This document shows positions 35,369 to 45,596 of a DNA stretch of 64,000 bases, one piece after another; the first letter of the stretch is position 1, and each line of letters begins with the position of its first letter. Origin of the DNA: Nitrospiria bacterium (lineage in GTDB: Bacteria > Nitrospirota > Nitrospiria > JACQBZ01); assembly GCA_035517655.1 (NCBI GenBank), contig DATIYJ010000018.1:1-64000 (forward strand), given 5' to 3'. The notes beneath the pieces were generated by a model. That model had not been told where the DNA came from, did no database searches, and saw only the letters and a program-made list of their open reading frames with translations. A program made the position numbers and the translations under genes.

Positions 35369-36061
35369 ATGCGATACCCGTTCATCATGACATGGCTCGC
35401 GACTTCCCTGCTGATCGGGGGTTGCGTGAATTACTACGCGATCCCGGAGTCGTTCGATAAACAGATCGACCGATCCGTCACGTTCGCCGACCTCAAGCGG
35501 GATCCCGAAGCGTACAAAGGAAAGGTCCTGGCTCTGGGGGGCGTGGTGCTTCGCGCCAAAAATTTGAAGGACGGCACGCAGATCGAGGTTCTCCAACTTC
35601 CGCTGGACAGTTCGGATCGGCCGGACTATCCCCTGGAGGCCTCGCAGGGACGTTTTATGATTTTAGATCCGGAACACCATGATCCCGCCGTTTTGAAGGA
35701 TCGTCGGATCACCGTCGTGGCCGAAATCGTCGGGAAAAAAGTCGACCTGATCGATGAGTTTGAATACACTTTCCCGTATGCGTCGGCCCGCTTTGTCTAC
35801 ATCTGGTCGGAGCGAAGAGGGTATGGTTATTCTTCTCCCTACGATTATTACTCCTACCCGTATTACTATTATTATCCGGATCCCTTCCTCTATGGCTATT
35901 CCTATGGATACCCCCCTTGGTACTTTGGCGCCCCCTTCATCGGTCCGCCGTCCGCTCCGCAACCCGGTCGCCGGTTTGACGGGCCATCGGGACAGGAGTC
36001 ACCACCCCCCGAAAGTCCGGGCGGTGGATCGAGGAGGAGTTTCGGCGACAAGAAAAACTGA
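35369..36061 (+). CDS. Slp-like outer membrane lipoprotein with Tyr/Pro-rich tail
   Basis: 230 residues from the ATG at 35369. The signal peptide ends in the lipobox LLIGGC, so Cys is lipidated. Residues about 30-145 resemble the Slp family: VTFADLKRDPEAYKGKVLAL, GGVVLRAKNLKDGTQIEVLQ and a DGRFMILDP-like block. The last third is very Tyr/Pro/Gly-rich (YDYYSYPYYYYYPDPF), followed by a Pro/Ser/Gly-rich C-terminus. Slp proteins are induced in carbon starvation and stationary phase in E. coli, but their molecular role is unclear. The Tyr-rich tail may be surface exposed or extend to the peptidoglycan. Confidence 0.82.
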   Translation: MRYPFIMTWLATSLLIGGCVNYYAIPESFDKQIDRSVTFADLKRDPEAYKGKVLALGGVVLRAKNLKDGTQIEVLQLPLDSSDRPDYPLEASQGRFMILDPEHHDPAVLKDRRITVVAEIVGKKVDLIDEFEYTFPYASARFVYIWSERRGYGYSSPYDYYSYPYYYYYPDPFLYGYSYGYPPWYFGAPFIGPPSAPQPGRRFDGPSGQESPPPESPGGGSRRSFGDKKN

Positions 36062-36158
36062 ATGCGTGTCGTTCGTCGCGCCCCCCGCCGTTTGGATTCA
36101 GAAGCGGATTGCGGTGTCGTCGCGTTTATTTCCCATCGGGCCTTGACGAGGAAGCTCC

Positions 36159-37913
36159 ATGCGGACGGCCGGTCAACAACGTAAAACTTCATCCGCCGGG
36201 AAGGAAGATCGCTTTTCGGCCTCCCTGGGCCCCCACGAAAACCCGATCCGGGAAGCTCTGCGGTCGCTTGATGAACAACGGTTCGTGGAACGGTTCTTCG
36301 CCAAGGACGACGCGCTTTGGAAACCGGAGCCGGACGCGCGGAAGACAATCGCCCATCGCCTGGGATGGCTGACCGTCGCCGACACGATGGCCGAACAAAG
36401 CGACGACTTGACGGCGTTTGCACGGTCCGTCCGCGCATCGGGCTTCTCCCACGCCGTGCTTCTCGGAATGGGCGGAAGCAGCCTCGGACCCGCTGTGCTT
36501 CGAAACACCTTCGGCGTACGGCCCGGTTATCCGGACCTGCAGGTCCTCGACAGCACGGACCCGGCCACGATCCTCCGCGTCGAGAAGGCCGTCGACCTTC
36601 CAAAAACCCTTTTTATCGCGGCGAGCAAGTCGGGAACGACGATCGAGGTCGACGCCCTCTACCGTTATTTCCACACGAAAATAAAAACGGTCAACCCCGA
36701 TCAACCCGGAAACCAATTCATCGCCATCACCGATCCCGGAACGCCGCTGGAGGTCCTCGCCCGGACCGAGCGGTTTCGAAGGACCTTTCTGAACCCGTCC
36801 GACATCGGGGGCCGTTACTCGGTGCTGTCGTACTTCGGACTGGTGCCGGGAGTTCTGACCGGTATGGATCCGGCGGCCTTTCTCGATCGGGCCGGGCGGA
36901 TGATTCAACGGTGCGGGCCGGAAATTCCCGCGGAGAAAAATCCGGGATTGAGTCTGGGAGTCATTCTGGGCGAGATGGCCAAGGCCGGACGGGACAAGGT
37001 GACCTTGATCACCCCGCCCCCCATTCAAAACTTCGGCATCTGGGTCGAGCAACTGCTCGCCGAGAGCACCGGAAAGGAGGGGAAGGGGTTGATCCCGGTC
37101 GAAGGAGAAGCGATCGGCCGGCCGGAGGTCTACGGAAACGATCGTCTGTTCGTTTACCTGGCCGTCTCCTCTTCACCCGATCGAAAACTCCGTCAATCGC
37201 TTCAGGCTTTGGAGCGGGCGGGCCATCCGGTGGTGAGGATTCTTATCCATGACCCCTTGGATCTGGCGGGTGAATTTTTCCGGTGGGAGTTTGCGACCGC
37301 GGTCGCCGGCGCGCTCCTTAAGGTCAATCCCTTCGACGAGCCGAACGTGGCCGAAAGCAAGGAAAACACCCGTAAGGTTCTCGATGCCTTTCAGAAGACC
37401 CGAACGTTTCCAAAGGAAGAGCCGTTCCTTGAAGAAGGAGGGATGCTCCTTTACGGAAACTCGGAGAGCATCGCGAACGGCTCGTTGAAGGAGGCCGTCT
37501 GGAACTTGCTGGACCGCGCGGGGCCGGGCGATTACGTCGCGCTGATGGCGTATCTCGAGGCCTCCGGCGCGAACGATTCGCGGCTGCAGACGATCCGATC
37601 GGCCATTCGGGATCGGCGCCGGGTCGCCACCACGTTGGGTTACGGGCCCCGTTTCCTGCATTCGACGGGCCAGCTCCACAAAGGGGGCCCCGGCCGCGGC
37701 CTGTTCATCCAAATCACGGCGGAAGACGATCCGGATTTGCCGATCCCCGGCGAGCCCTACACCTTCGGCATCCTGAAAAAGGCCCAGGCGCTGGGCGATT
37801 TTCATTCGCTGTCGAACCGCAGCCGGCCCGTCCTGCGGATCCATCTCGGTTCCGACGTTGAACCGGGCCTGAAAAGGCTGGCACGCGCTCTGGGAAGCAC
37901 TCGTAAACGGTAG
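36159..37913 (+). CDS. pgi: Glucose-6-phosphate isomerase
   Basis: 584 residues from the ATG at 36159, with GAGGAAG upstream. Interconverts glucose-6-phosphate and fructose-6-phosphate. SIS-domain motifs: LGMGGSSLGPAVLRNTF, the phosphate-binding AASKSGTTIEVDA, and GNSESIANGSL near the C-terminus. The C-terminal HSTGQLHKGGPGRGLF and the overall layout are those of the phosphoglucose isomerase branch that in many relatives is fused to transaldolase; here no transaldolase domain is present. First gene of the pentose phosphate operon pgi-gnd-zwf-pgl-glk-HAD. Confidence 0.92.
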   Translation: MRTAGQQRKTSSAGKEDRFSASLGPHENPIREALRSLDEQRFVERFFAKDDALWKPEPDARKTIAHRLGWLTVADTMAEQSDDLTAFARSVRASGFSHAVLLGMGGSSLGPAVLRNTFGVRPGYPDLQVLDSTDPATILRVEKAVDLPKTLFIAASKSGTTIEVDALYRYFHTKIKTVNPDQPGNQFIAITDPGTPLEVLARTERFRRTFLNPSDIGGRYSVLSYFGLVPGVLTGMDPAAFLDRAGRMIQRCGPEIPAEKNPGLSLGVILGEMAKAGRDKVTLITPPPIQNFGIWVEQLLAESTGKEGKGLIPVEGEAIGRPEVYGNDRLFVYLAVSSSPDRKLRQSLQALERAGHPVVRILIHDPLDLAGEFFRWEFATAVAGALLKVNPFDEPNVAESKENTRKVLDAFQKTRTFPKEEPFLEEGGMLLYGNSESIANGSLKEAVWNLLDRAGPGDYVALMAYLEASGANDSRLQTIRSAIRDRRRVATTLGYGPRFLHSTGQLHKGGPGRGLFIQITAEDDPDLPIPGEPYTFGILKKAQALGDFHSLSNRSRPVLRIHLGSDVEPGLKRLARALGSTRKR

Positions 37914-38011
37914 CTACCCAGCGAGCAAAGCAAGCGAGAGGGGGAGGCTCCGTCCGGCTCCGCCGGTGGAGGGGGCGACGCGAGCCCCTAAAAATAGGGA
38001 GGGGGCAAACG

Positions 38012-38917
38012 ATGCAATTGGGATTCATCGGGCTCGGCAAGATGGGCGCCAACATGACCCAACGCCTGTTGAAGGGCGGACATCAACTGACGGTGAACGA
38101 CATCGACCCGGAATCGATTCGGCGTCTGGCCGCGTCGGGCGCGCACGGGGCCGCCACGATCGAGGAACTCGCCGGCTCTCTTTCGCCGCCCCGGGCAGTC
38201 TGGATCATGGTCCCTTCCGGCGAGCCGACCGAAAAAACGATCGCGGCCCTCGTCCCCGCACTCTCGCGCGGCGACGTGGTGATCGACGGCGGGAACTCCT
38301 ACTATCGGGACTCCGTGCGGCGGGCCGCCCGGCTCAAAGAAGAAGGACTGGCGTTCGTGGACGTCGGCACCAGCGGCGGCGTCTGGGGATTGACGGAGGG
38401 CTACAGCCTCATGATCGGGGGAGAGCCGTCGACGGTCCGTCGGCTGCGGCCGGTTTTCGAAACGCTCGCGCCGGCCCCGAACAAGGGCTGGGGGCATGTC
38501 GGACCTCATGGCGCCGGACATTTTGTAAAAATGGTGCATAACGGAATCGAGTACGGACTGATGCAGGCCTACGCCGAGGGATTCGCGATCATGGCGGCCA
38601 AAAAGGACTTCGGGCTGGACCTCCACGCCGTCGCCGAGACCTGGCGCCACGGAAGCGTCGTGCGCTCCTGGCTTCTCGACCTGACGGCCGACGCGCTTTC
38701 AAAGGACCCGACCCTCGAAACGATCAAACCCTGGGTCGCGGATTCCGGGGAAGGACGCTGGACGCTCCTGGAGGCGCTCGACCTCGATGTTTCGGCCCCC
38801 GTCATCACCGAGTCCGTCCTTCGCCGGCTGCGTTCACGGGAAGACGCGCCCTTCGCCGACAAGTTGCTCGCGGCCCTGCGCCAAGCCTTCGGCGGGCACG
38901 ACCTCAGGAAGGAGTAA
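38012..38917 (+). CDS. gnd: 6-Phosphogluconate dehydrogenase, decarboxylating (short type)
   Basis: 301 residues. N-terminal Rossmann fold GFIGLGKMGANM with an Asp at VNDID (about residue 30), which favours NAD over NADP. Substrate motifs are DGGNSYYRDS, VGTSGGVWG and the catalytic Lys region GAGHFVKMVHNGIEYG. The length is that of the short, GntZ/YqeC-type enzyme rather than the 470-residue E. coli Gnd. Converts 6-phosphogluconate to ribulose-5-phosphate. It lies 98 bases after pgi, and zwf starts four bases after its stop. Confidence 0.92.
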   Translation: MQLGFIGLGKMGANMTQRLLKGGHQLTVNDIDPESIRRLAASGAHGAATIEELAGSLSPPRAVWIMVPSGEPTEKTIAALVPALSRGDVVIDGGNSYYRDSVRRAARLKEEGLAFVDVGTSGGVWGLTEGYSLMIGGEPSTVRRLRPVFETLAPAPNKGWGHVGPHGAGHFVKMVHNGIEYGLMQAYAEGFAIMAAKKDFGLDLHAVAETWRHGSVVRSWLLDLTADALSKDPTLETIKPWVADSGEGRWTLLEALDLDVSAPVITESVLRRLRSREDAPFADKLLAALRQAFGGHDLRKE

Positions 38918-38921
38918 CGCC

Positions 38922-40463
38922 ATGAGACAGGCCAAAGTCCTGAGGATTCCACCGCCGGAAAGCGCCGCCCAGGAGCCCCAAGCGAACCCCTTCGGCCTGG
39001 TGATCTTCGGGGCCTCGGGCGACCTGACCCGGCGAAAGCTGATCCCGGCGCTGTTCCGGCTGCTGCGATCCGACCTGCTGCCGAAGCACTGGTACGTCAT
39101 CGGATCGGCCCGGACCCGAATGGACGACGATGTCTTCCGAAAACATGTCCGTGAATCCATCCGCGTTGTTGAAGAAATCGAGTCGGTTCGTGCCGCGGAG
39201 GTGGACCATTTCCTCGGCCGTTTCCACTATCTGGCCGGCGATTCCCAGGCATCGGCCTACTACGTCCGCCTCGCGAAGCGGCTGAACGAACTGGACAAGG
39301 ATCATCAGACCGGCGGCAACCGGCTCTTCTATCTGGCCACGCCGCCGGACAGTTATCCGGGCATCATCCGGGAGCTGGGCGAGGCCGGGTTGAACCGGCC
39401 CGTCAAGACGGCCCGGTGGAACCGGATCGTGATCGAGAAACCCTTCGGTTCGGACCTGGCCTCGGCCCAGGCCTTGAACCGCAAGGTGGCGCAGGTCTTC
39501 AAGGAGGATCAGGTCTACCGGATCGATCACTATCTGGGAAAAGAGACGGTCCAAAACATTCTTTTCTTCCGATTCGCCAACGCGATCTTCGAACCGATCT
39601 GGGACCGCCGCTACGTCGATCACATCCAGATCACGGTGGCGGAAAGCATCGGCATCGAGCACCGGGCCGGATATTACGAACGGGCCGGGGCGCTGCGCGA
39701 CATGTTCCAGAACCACCTGCTGCAGCTCCTCTGCCTCATCGCGATGGAACCCCCCGCGAATTTCGATCCCGAAACGGTCCGCGACGAGCGGACCAAAGTC
39801 CTCAAATCGATTCGTCCGATCCCGATGGATCAGATCGACCGGTTCGCCGTCCGCGGCCAGTACGGACCGGGCCTCGTGAACGGCCGGGAGGCCGTCGGCT
39901 ACCGCGCGGAGACGGGGGTCGCGCCGGATTCGACCACCGAGACTTTTGCGGCCCTCAAGCTTTATATCGACAACTGGCGGTGGCAGGGCGTCCGTTTTTA
40001 TCTCCGCTCCGGCAAGCGGCTCGCCACGCGCAAGGCCGAGGTCGCGATCGAGTTCAAATGGGTGCCCCATCTGCTTTTCAAACCGCTCACCCCGAAAGAC
40101 ATCCAGCCCAATACGCTGGTCTTCCGCATCCAGCCGGAGGAAGGAATCCAATTGACGTTCCAGTCCAAGCATCCGGGGTCCAAGCTTTGCCTGGACAATG
40201 TCATGATGGAATTCGATTATCGGGGCAGTTTCAAAGGCCCTTCCCCCGACGCGTACGAGCACCTTTTACTCGACTGCCTGGTCGGAGACCAGATGCTCTT
40301 CGCCCGGCGGGACTGGGTGGAGCTGTCATGGGCCCTCATCACGCCCATCCTGGACACGTGGTCGAAGACGCCCCGGGTGCCGATCTATGACGCCGGAAGC
40401 ATGGGACCCCGCGAATCGGAGTCGCTCACCGAGCAGGACAAGCGCTATTGGAGACCGCTTTAG
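38922..40463 (+). CDS. zwf: Glucose-6-phosphate dehydrogenase
   Basis: 513 residues from the ATG at 38922, with AGGAAGGAG upstream; the longer reading frame to 38787 lies inside gnd. Coenzyme motif VIFGASGDLTRRKL, the conserved EKPFGSDLASA, and the active site YRIDHYLGKETVQN (Asp-His with the substrate Lys). Oxidises glucose-6-phosphate to 6-phosphogluconolactone with NADP, the first step of the oxidative pentose phosphate pathway. Next to gnd and pgl in order of the pathway products. Confidence 0.95.
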   Translation: MRQAKVLRIPPPESAAQEPQANPFGLVIFGASGDLTRRKLIPALFRLLRSDLLPKHWYVIGSARTRMDDDVFRKHVRESIRVVEEIESVRAAEVDHFLGRFHYLAGDSQASAYYVRLAKRLNELDKDHQTGGNRLFYLATPPDSYPGIIRELGEAGLNRPVKTARWNRIVIEKPFGSDLASAQALNRKVAQVFKEDQVYRIDHYLGKETVQNILFFRFANAIFEPIWDRRYVDHIQITVAESIGIEHRAGYYERAGALRDMFQNHLLQLLCLIAMEPPANFDPETVRDERTKVLKSIRPIPMDQIDRFAVRGQYGPGLVNGREAVGYRAETGVAPDSTTETFAALKLYIDNWRWQGVRFYLRSGKRLATRKAEVAIEFKWVPHLLFKPLTPKDIQPNTLVFRIQPEEGIQLTFQSKHPGSKLCLDNVMMEFDYRGSFKGPSPDAYEHLLLDCLVGDQMLFARRDWVELSWALITPILDTWSKTPRVPIYDAGSMGPRESESLTEQDKRYWRPL

Positions 40464-40466
40464 GCC

Positions 40467-41237
40467 ATGGACGGGAGCCGGCGTGAGATCGTGATCGCTC
40501 ATGACCCGGCCGACCTGCACCGGCGAGCGTCCGAGTTTGTCGCCCAAGACATCGTTGAACGGGCCGACGTCCGCGGCCGGGTCGCGGTCGCCCTCTCGGG
40601 CGGGAAGACCCCGCTCGGATTGTACGAACGGCTCGCGGCGGGAGGTTTCCGGAAAGAAATTCCCTGGCCGCGTGTGCATCTGTTCTGGGGCGACGAGCGC
40701 TGCGTGCCCCCCGATCATCCGGCGAGCAACTATCGCGCCGTCTTGGAAACGTTGATCTCCCGGATCGCCATCCCGTCCGAAAATGTCCACCGCATGCCGG
40801 CGGAGCAGGCCGATCCCGAAAAAGCGGCCGACGAGTACGAGCGGCGGCTGCGGGCGTTTTTCCTGCCGAAGGGAGGGGCGTGGCCGGCCTTCGATCTGGT
40901 TCTTTTGGGAATCGGATCGGACGGGCACACGGCGTCCCTCTTTCCGGGTTCGCCCGCGCTGGACGAGACCCGGCGGTGGGTGGCCGCCCCGTACATCGAA
41001 AAGCTCAAGGAGCACCGACTGACCCTGACGCTGCCGGTCTTGAACGAGGCGCGGCGGGTGGTCTTTCTCGCGGCCGGTGAAGACAAGGCCGAAATTCTCC
41101 GGGATCTGCTCGGCCCGGATCGCGCCGGGACGCGCCTCCCGGTTCAACGGATCAAACCCCGTCACGGCCGATTGATTTTCTTCTTGGACCGGTCGGCCGC
41201 CCGTTTCCTCGCTCCGGAAAAGAGTGCTCCGCCATGA
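40467..41237 (+). CDS. pgl: 6-Phosphogluconolactonase (DevB type)
   Basis: 256 residues. VALSGGKTPLGLYERL, the FWGDERCVPPDHPASN block and LLGIGSDGHTASLFPGSPAL are the signature motifs of 6-phosphogluconolactonases of the glucosamine-6-phosphate isomerase fold. It hydrolyses the lactone made by Zwf. Starts three bases after zwf and its stop overlaps glk as ATGA. Confidence 0.94.
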   Translation: MDGSRREIVIAHDPADLHRRASEFVAQDIVERADVRGRVAVALSGGKTPLGLYERLAAGGFRKEIPWPRVHLFWGDERCVPPDHPASNYRAVLETLISRIAIPSENVHRMPAEQADPEKAADEYERRLRAFFLPKGGAWPAFDLVLLGIGSDGHTASLFPGSPALDETRRWVAAPYIEKLKEHRLTLTLPVLNEARRVVFLAAGEDKAEILRDLLGPDRAGTRLPVQRIKPRHGRLIFFLDRSAARFLAPEKSAPP

Positions 41238-42220
41238 TCCTGGCGGGAGACATCGGGGGAACGAAAACACACCTGGCCCTCTTCCGCAGAAAGAACCGGG
41301 GGCTGGCCCAGGTCCGTGGAGAAATTTTTCAAAGCCGCGATTATGCCGGCCTGGAAGAGGCGATCCGGAAATTTCTCCCGAAGAAGAAAACCGCCATCGA
41401 CGGCGCCTGCTTCGGCGTAGCCGGGCCGGTCCTGGACGGACGCTGCGAGACCACCAACCTGCCCTGGACGATCGAGGCCGAGTCGATCGCAAAATCCTTC
41501 GGGATCCCGACCGTCCATCTGCTCAACGATCTGGAGGCGACCGCGTACGGCAGCCTCTTCCTCGCCGATGAGGATTTCCACACCCTGAACCCGGGTCGGC
41601 CTCAAGCGCGCGGCAACCGGGCCGTGATCTCGGCCGGAACCGGGCTGGGGGAGGCGGTGCTGTTCCGGGATGGGGACGGGTACCGCGCCTCGGCCTCGGA
41701 AGGCGGGCATACCGATTTCGGGCCGCGCAATCCGACCGAGATCGCGTTGCTCGAGTATTTATTGAAGCGCCATCCTCACGTGAGCTACGAACGGATCGTC
41801 TCGGGACCCGGGCTTCTGAACATCCATCAATTCATGAAAGACACGGGCCGTGCCGAAGAACCGGAGCGGCTCCGGAAAAGAATGGCCGTCGAGGACCCGG
41901 CCGCCGTGATCACCGAGGCCGCGTCGACCGGCCGGCCGGAGGTCTGCGTCAAAACCGTCGAGCTGTTCGTCTCGATCTACGGGGCCGAGGCCGGAAACCT
42001 GGCGCTGAAGGCCCTCGCGATCGGCGGAATCTTTCTCGGCGGAGGCATCGCGCCCCGCATCCTGCCGAAACTGTCGGACGGCGCCTTCATGGAGGCCTTC
42101 GTCGACAAAGGACGATATGCGTCGCTGCTCCGGTCGATCCCCGTCCGGATCATTTTAAACGAGACGGTCGGACTCCTGGGCGCGGCGCGTTATGCCCTCA
42201 GCAACCTTTTGACCAGATGA
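41234..42220 (+). CDS. glk: Glucokinase
   Basis: 328 residues, Glk family of the ASKHA fold: LAGDIGGTKTHLALF phosphate-1 loop, FGVAGPVLDGR, NDLEATAYG, ISAGTGLGEA and EGGHTDFGPR. No ROK zinc motif, so this is the E. coli Glk type. Phosphorylates glucose with ATP, feeding Zwf and Pgi. Overlaps pgl and the following HAD gene as ATGA. Confidence 0.93.
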   Translation: MILAGDIGGTKTHLALFRRKNRGLAQVRGEIFQSRDYAGLEEAIRKFLPKKKTAIDGACFGVAGPVLDGRCETTNLPWTIEAESIAKSFGIPTVHLLNDLEATAYGSLFLADEDFHTLNPGRPQARGNRAVISAGTGLGEAVLFRDGDGYRASASEGGHTDFGPRNPTEIALLEYLLKRHPHVSYERIVSGPGLLNIHQFMKDTGRAEEPERLRKRMAVEDPAAVITEAASTGRPEVCVKTVELFVSIYGAEAGNLALKALAIGGIFLGGGIAPRILPKLSDGAFMEAFVDKGRYASLLRSIPVRIILNETVGLLGAARYALSNLLTR

Positions 42221-42996
42221 AACGCCCGCAGAAAAAACAGGCCAAGAGTTTTCTGATCGACATGGACGGTGTTCTGGTTCGCGGACGCCGGCTCGTTCCG
42301 GAAGCGGATCTCTTCATCGAACGGCTGAAAGCGACCGGCCGGAAGTTTTTGATCCTGACCAACAACTCGGAGCGTACGCCGCGCGATTTGGAGCACCGGC
42401 TTCGCGAAATCGGGCTGAAGGTCACGACGGAGCATATTTACACCTCGGCCCAGGCCACGGCCCTCTTTCTCGACGATCAAAATCGAAAGGGCACGGCCTT
42501 CGTGATCGGGGAGGCGGGACTGATCGAGGCGCTGCACGACGTGGGCTACGTGATCACGGAACGGGATCCCATGTACGTGGTCGTGGGCGACACGCAGAAT
42601 TACGACCACCGGCGGATCACCCAGGCGATTCAATTGATCCAGAGCGGCGCGCGCTTCCTTGCGACCAATCCGGACGTGACCGGTCCCGCCGAGACGGGGA
42701 TCGTTCCGGCCACCGGCGCGCTGGTCGCCTTGATCGAAAAGGCGACCGACCGGCGGGCCTTCTTCGTCGGAAAACCGAACCCCCTCATGATCCGCACGGC
42801 GCTCCGCCGGCTCTCGGAGCATTCGGAAACCACGGTGATGGTCGGGGACCGGATGGACACCGACATCGTCTCCGGCATCGAGAGCGGGCTGGAAACGATT
42901 CTCGTCCTCACCGGCGTGACCCGCCGCGAGGACGTCGGCCGCTTCCCCTACCGCCCGACGCGCATCGTCGAGTCCGTGAACCGGATCGAGTTGTGA
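42217..42996 (+). CDS. HAD-IIA family phosphatase (NagD-like)
   Basis: 259 residues. HAD motifs are FLIDMDGVL (nucleophile Asp), LTNNSERT (Thr/Asn motif 2) and GKPNPLMI...VMVGDRMDTDI (motifs 3 and 4). HAD-IIA enzymes with a large C2 cap include NagD nucleotide phosphatase and phosphoglycolate or sugar phosphatases. As the last gene of the pentose phosphate operon it may clear a sugar-phosphate side product. Confidence 0.9.
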   Translation: MKRPQKKQAKSFLIDMDGVLVRGRRLVPEADLFIERLKATGRKFLILTNNSERTPRDLEHRLREIGLKVTTEHIYTSAQATALFLDDQNRKGTAFVIGEAGLIEALHDVGYVITERDPMYVVVGDTQNYDHRRITQAIQLIQSGARFLATNPDVTGPAETGIVPATGALVALIEKATDRRAFFVGKPNPLMIRTALRRLSEHSETTVMVGDRMDTDIVSGIESGLETILVLTGVTRREDVGRFPYRPTRIVESVNRIEL

Positions 42997-43057
42997 GCGC
43001 TCGACAAGGATCCTTTCTGAACCTGTCGCGGGCCGGGGCATCCAAACCGATTTTTCC

Positions 43058-43086
43058 TTGACTTCAAACGCCAAACTCGTTAAGCT
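43058..43086 (+). promoter_or_regulatory. Sigma-70 type promoter for the DUF4321 gene
   Basis: TTGACT (43058-43063), 17-base spacer, TAAGCT (43081-43086). A CCGGCC/GGCCGG inverted repeat lies in the leader downstream. Confidence 0.5.
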
Positions 43087-43182
43087 CTCCACCGTCGTTT
43101 GGACGGATAAGTCTCCCCGGCCGGTTGGGGCCGGCGCCGTGTGTGTTCGATCATCCCATCCTCTTCCTGCGAGGTGAGAACA

Positions 43183-43452
43183 ATGGCCGTCTTGACCAAA
43201 ACACCCTGGTTGTTGATCTTTTTTATCCTGCTCGGCGGGTTGCTGGGCGGGCTGCTGGGTGAAATTTTAAGGGCCATCGCGCCCCAGGGACCGCTTCAGG
43301 ACATCTTCGCCAAGATCCAGAACATCGGTCTCAATCCGCCGTTTACGATCGACCTGAAGCTGTTCACGATCACGTTCGGCTTCATGCTCCGGATCAACCT
43401 GTTCAGCATCCTGGGAATCCTGCTCGGGATCTATATCTACAAACAGGCGTAA
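43183..43452 (+). CDS. DUF4321 family small membrane protein
   Basis: 89 residues from the ATG at 43183, with GAGGTGAG upstream. Two membrane helices: an N-terminal one with a Leu/Gly zipper-like run (FILLGGLLGGLLGEIL) and a C-terminal one (NLFSILGILLGIYIY), with a short amphipathic loop containing GLNPPFTIDLKLF between them. This matches DUF4321 proteins, of unknown function. Its end is one base from the end of uvrB. Confidence 0.82.
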   Translation: MAVLTKTPWLLIFFILLGGLLGGLLGEILRAIAPQGPLQDIFAKIQNIGLNPPFTIDLKLFTITFGFMLRINLFSILGILLGIYIYKQA

Positions 43453-43453
43453 T

Positions 43454-45463
<2,010 letters not shown>

Positions 45464-45542
45464 CGTGGCCACCGCGATCATCATACCATACCTTTTTTCG
45501 GACTGCGACAGATTTTGAACTCTTAAACCCACTTTCGAGTAG

Positions 45543-45571
45543 TTGCTTTCTGCGACGATGTTTTGTAGGAT
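45543..45571 (+). promoter_or_regulatory. Sigma-70 type promoter for the GGDEF gene
   Basis: TTGCTT (45543-45548), 17-base spacer, TAGGAT (45566-45571). The leader is about 20 bases and carries GAGGTG seven bases before the ATG at 45597. Confidence 0.55.
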
Positions 45572-45596
45572 TTAGAAAGCTTTGAGGTGTTTCGTG

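Noticed and set aside
37972-37988. GGGGC...GCCCC hairpin between pgi and gnd as a terminator
   Set aside because: No T-run follows, and the genes look co-transcribed.
34458-37990. 15-base identical stretch CGACGCGAGCCCCTA at 34458-34472 and 37976-37990
   Set aside because: One 15-base match is within what chance and GC bias give over 64 kb; flanks do not match.
38904-40262. 452-residue minus-strand frame opposite zwf
   Set aside because: Antisense shadow of zwf.
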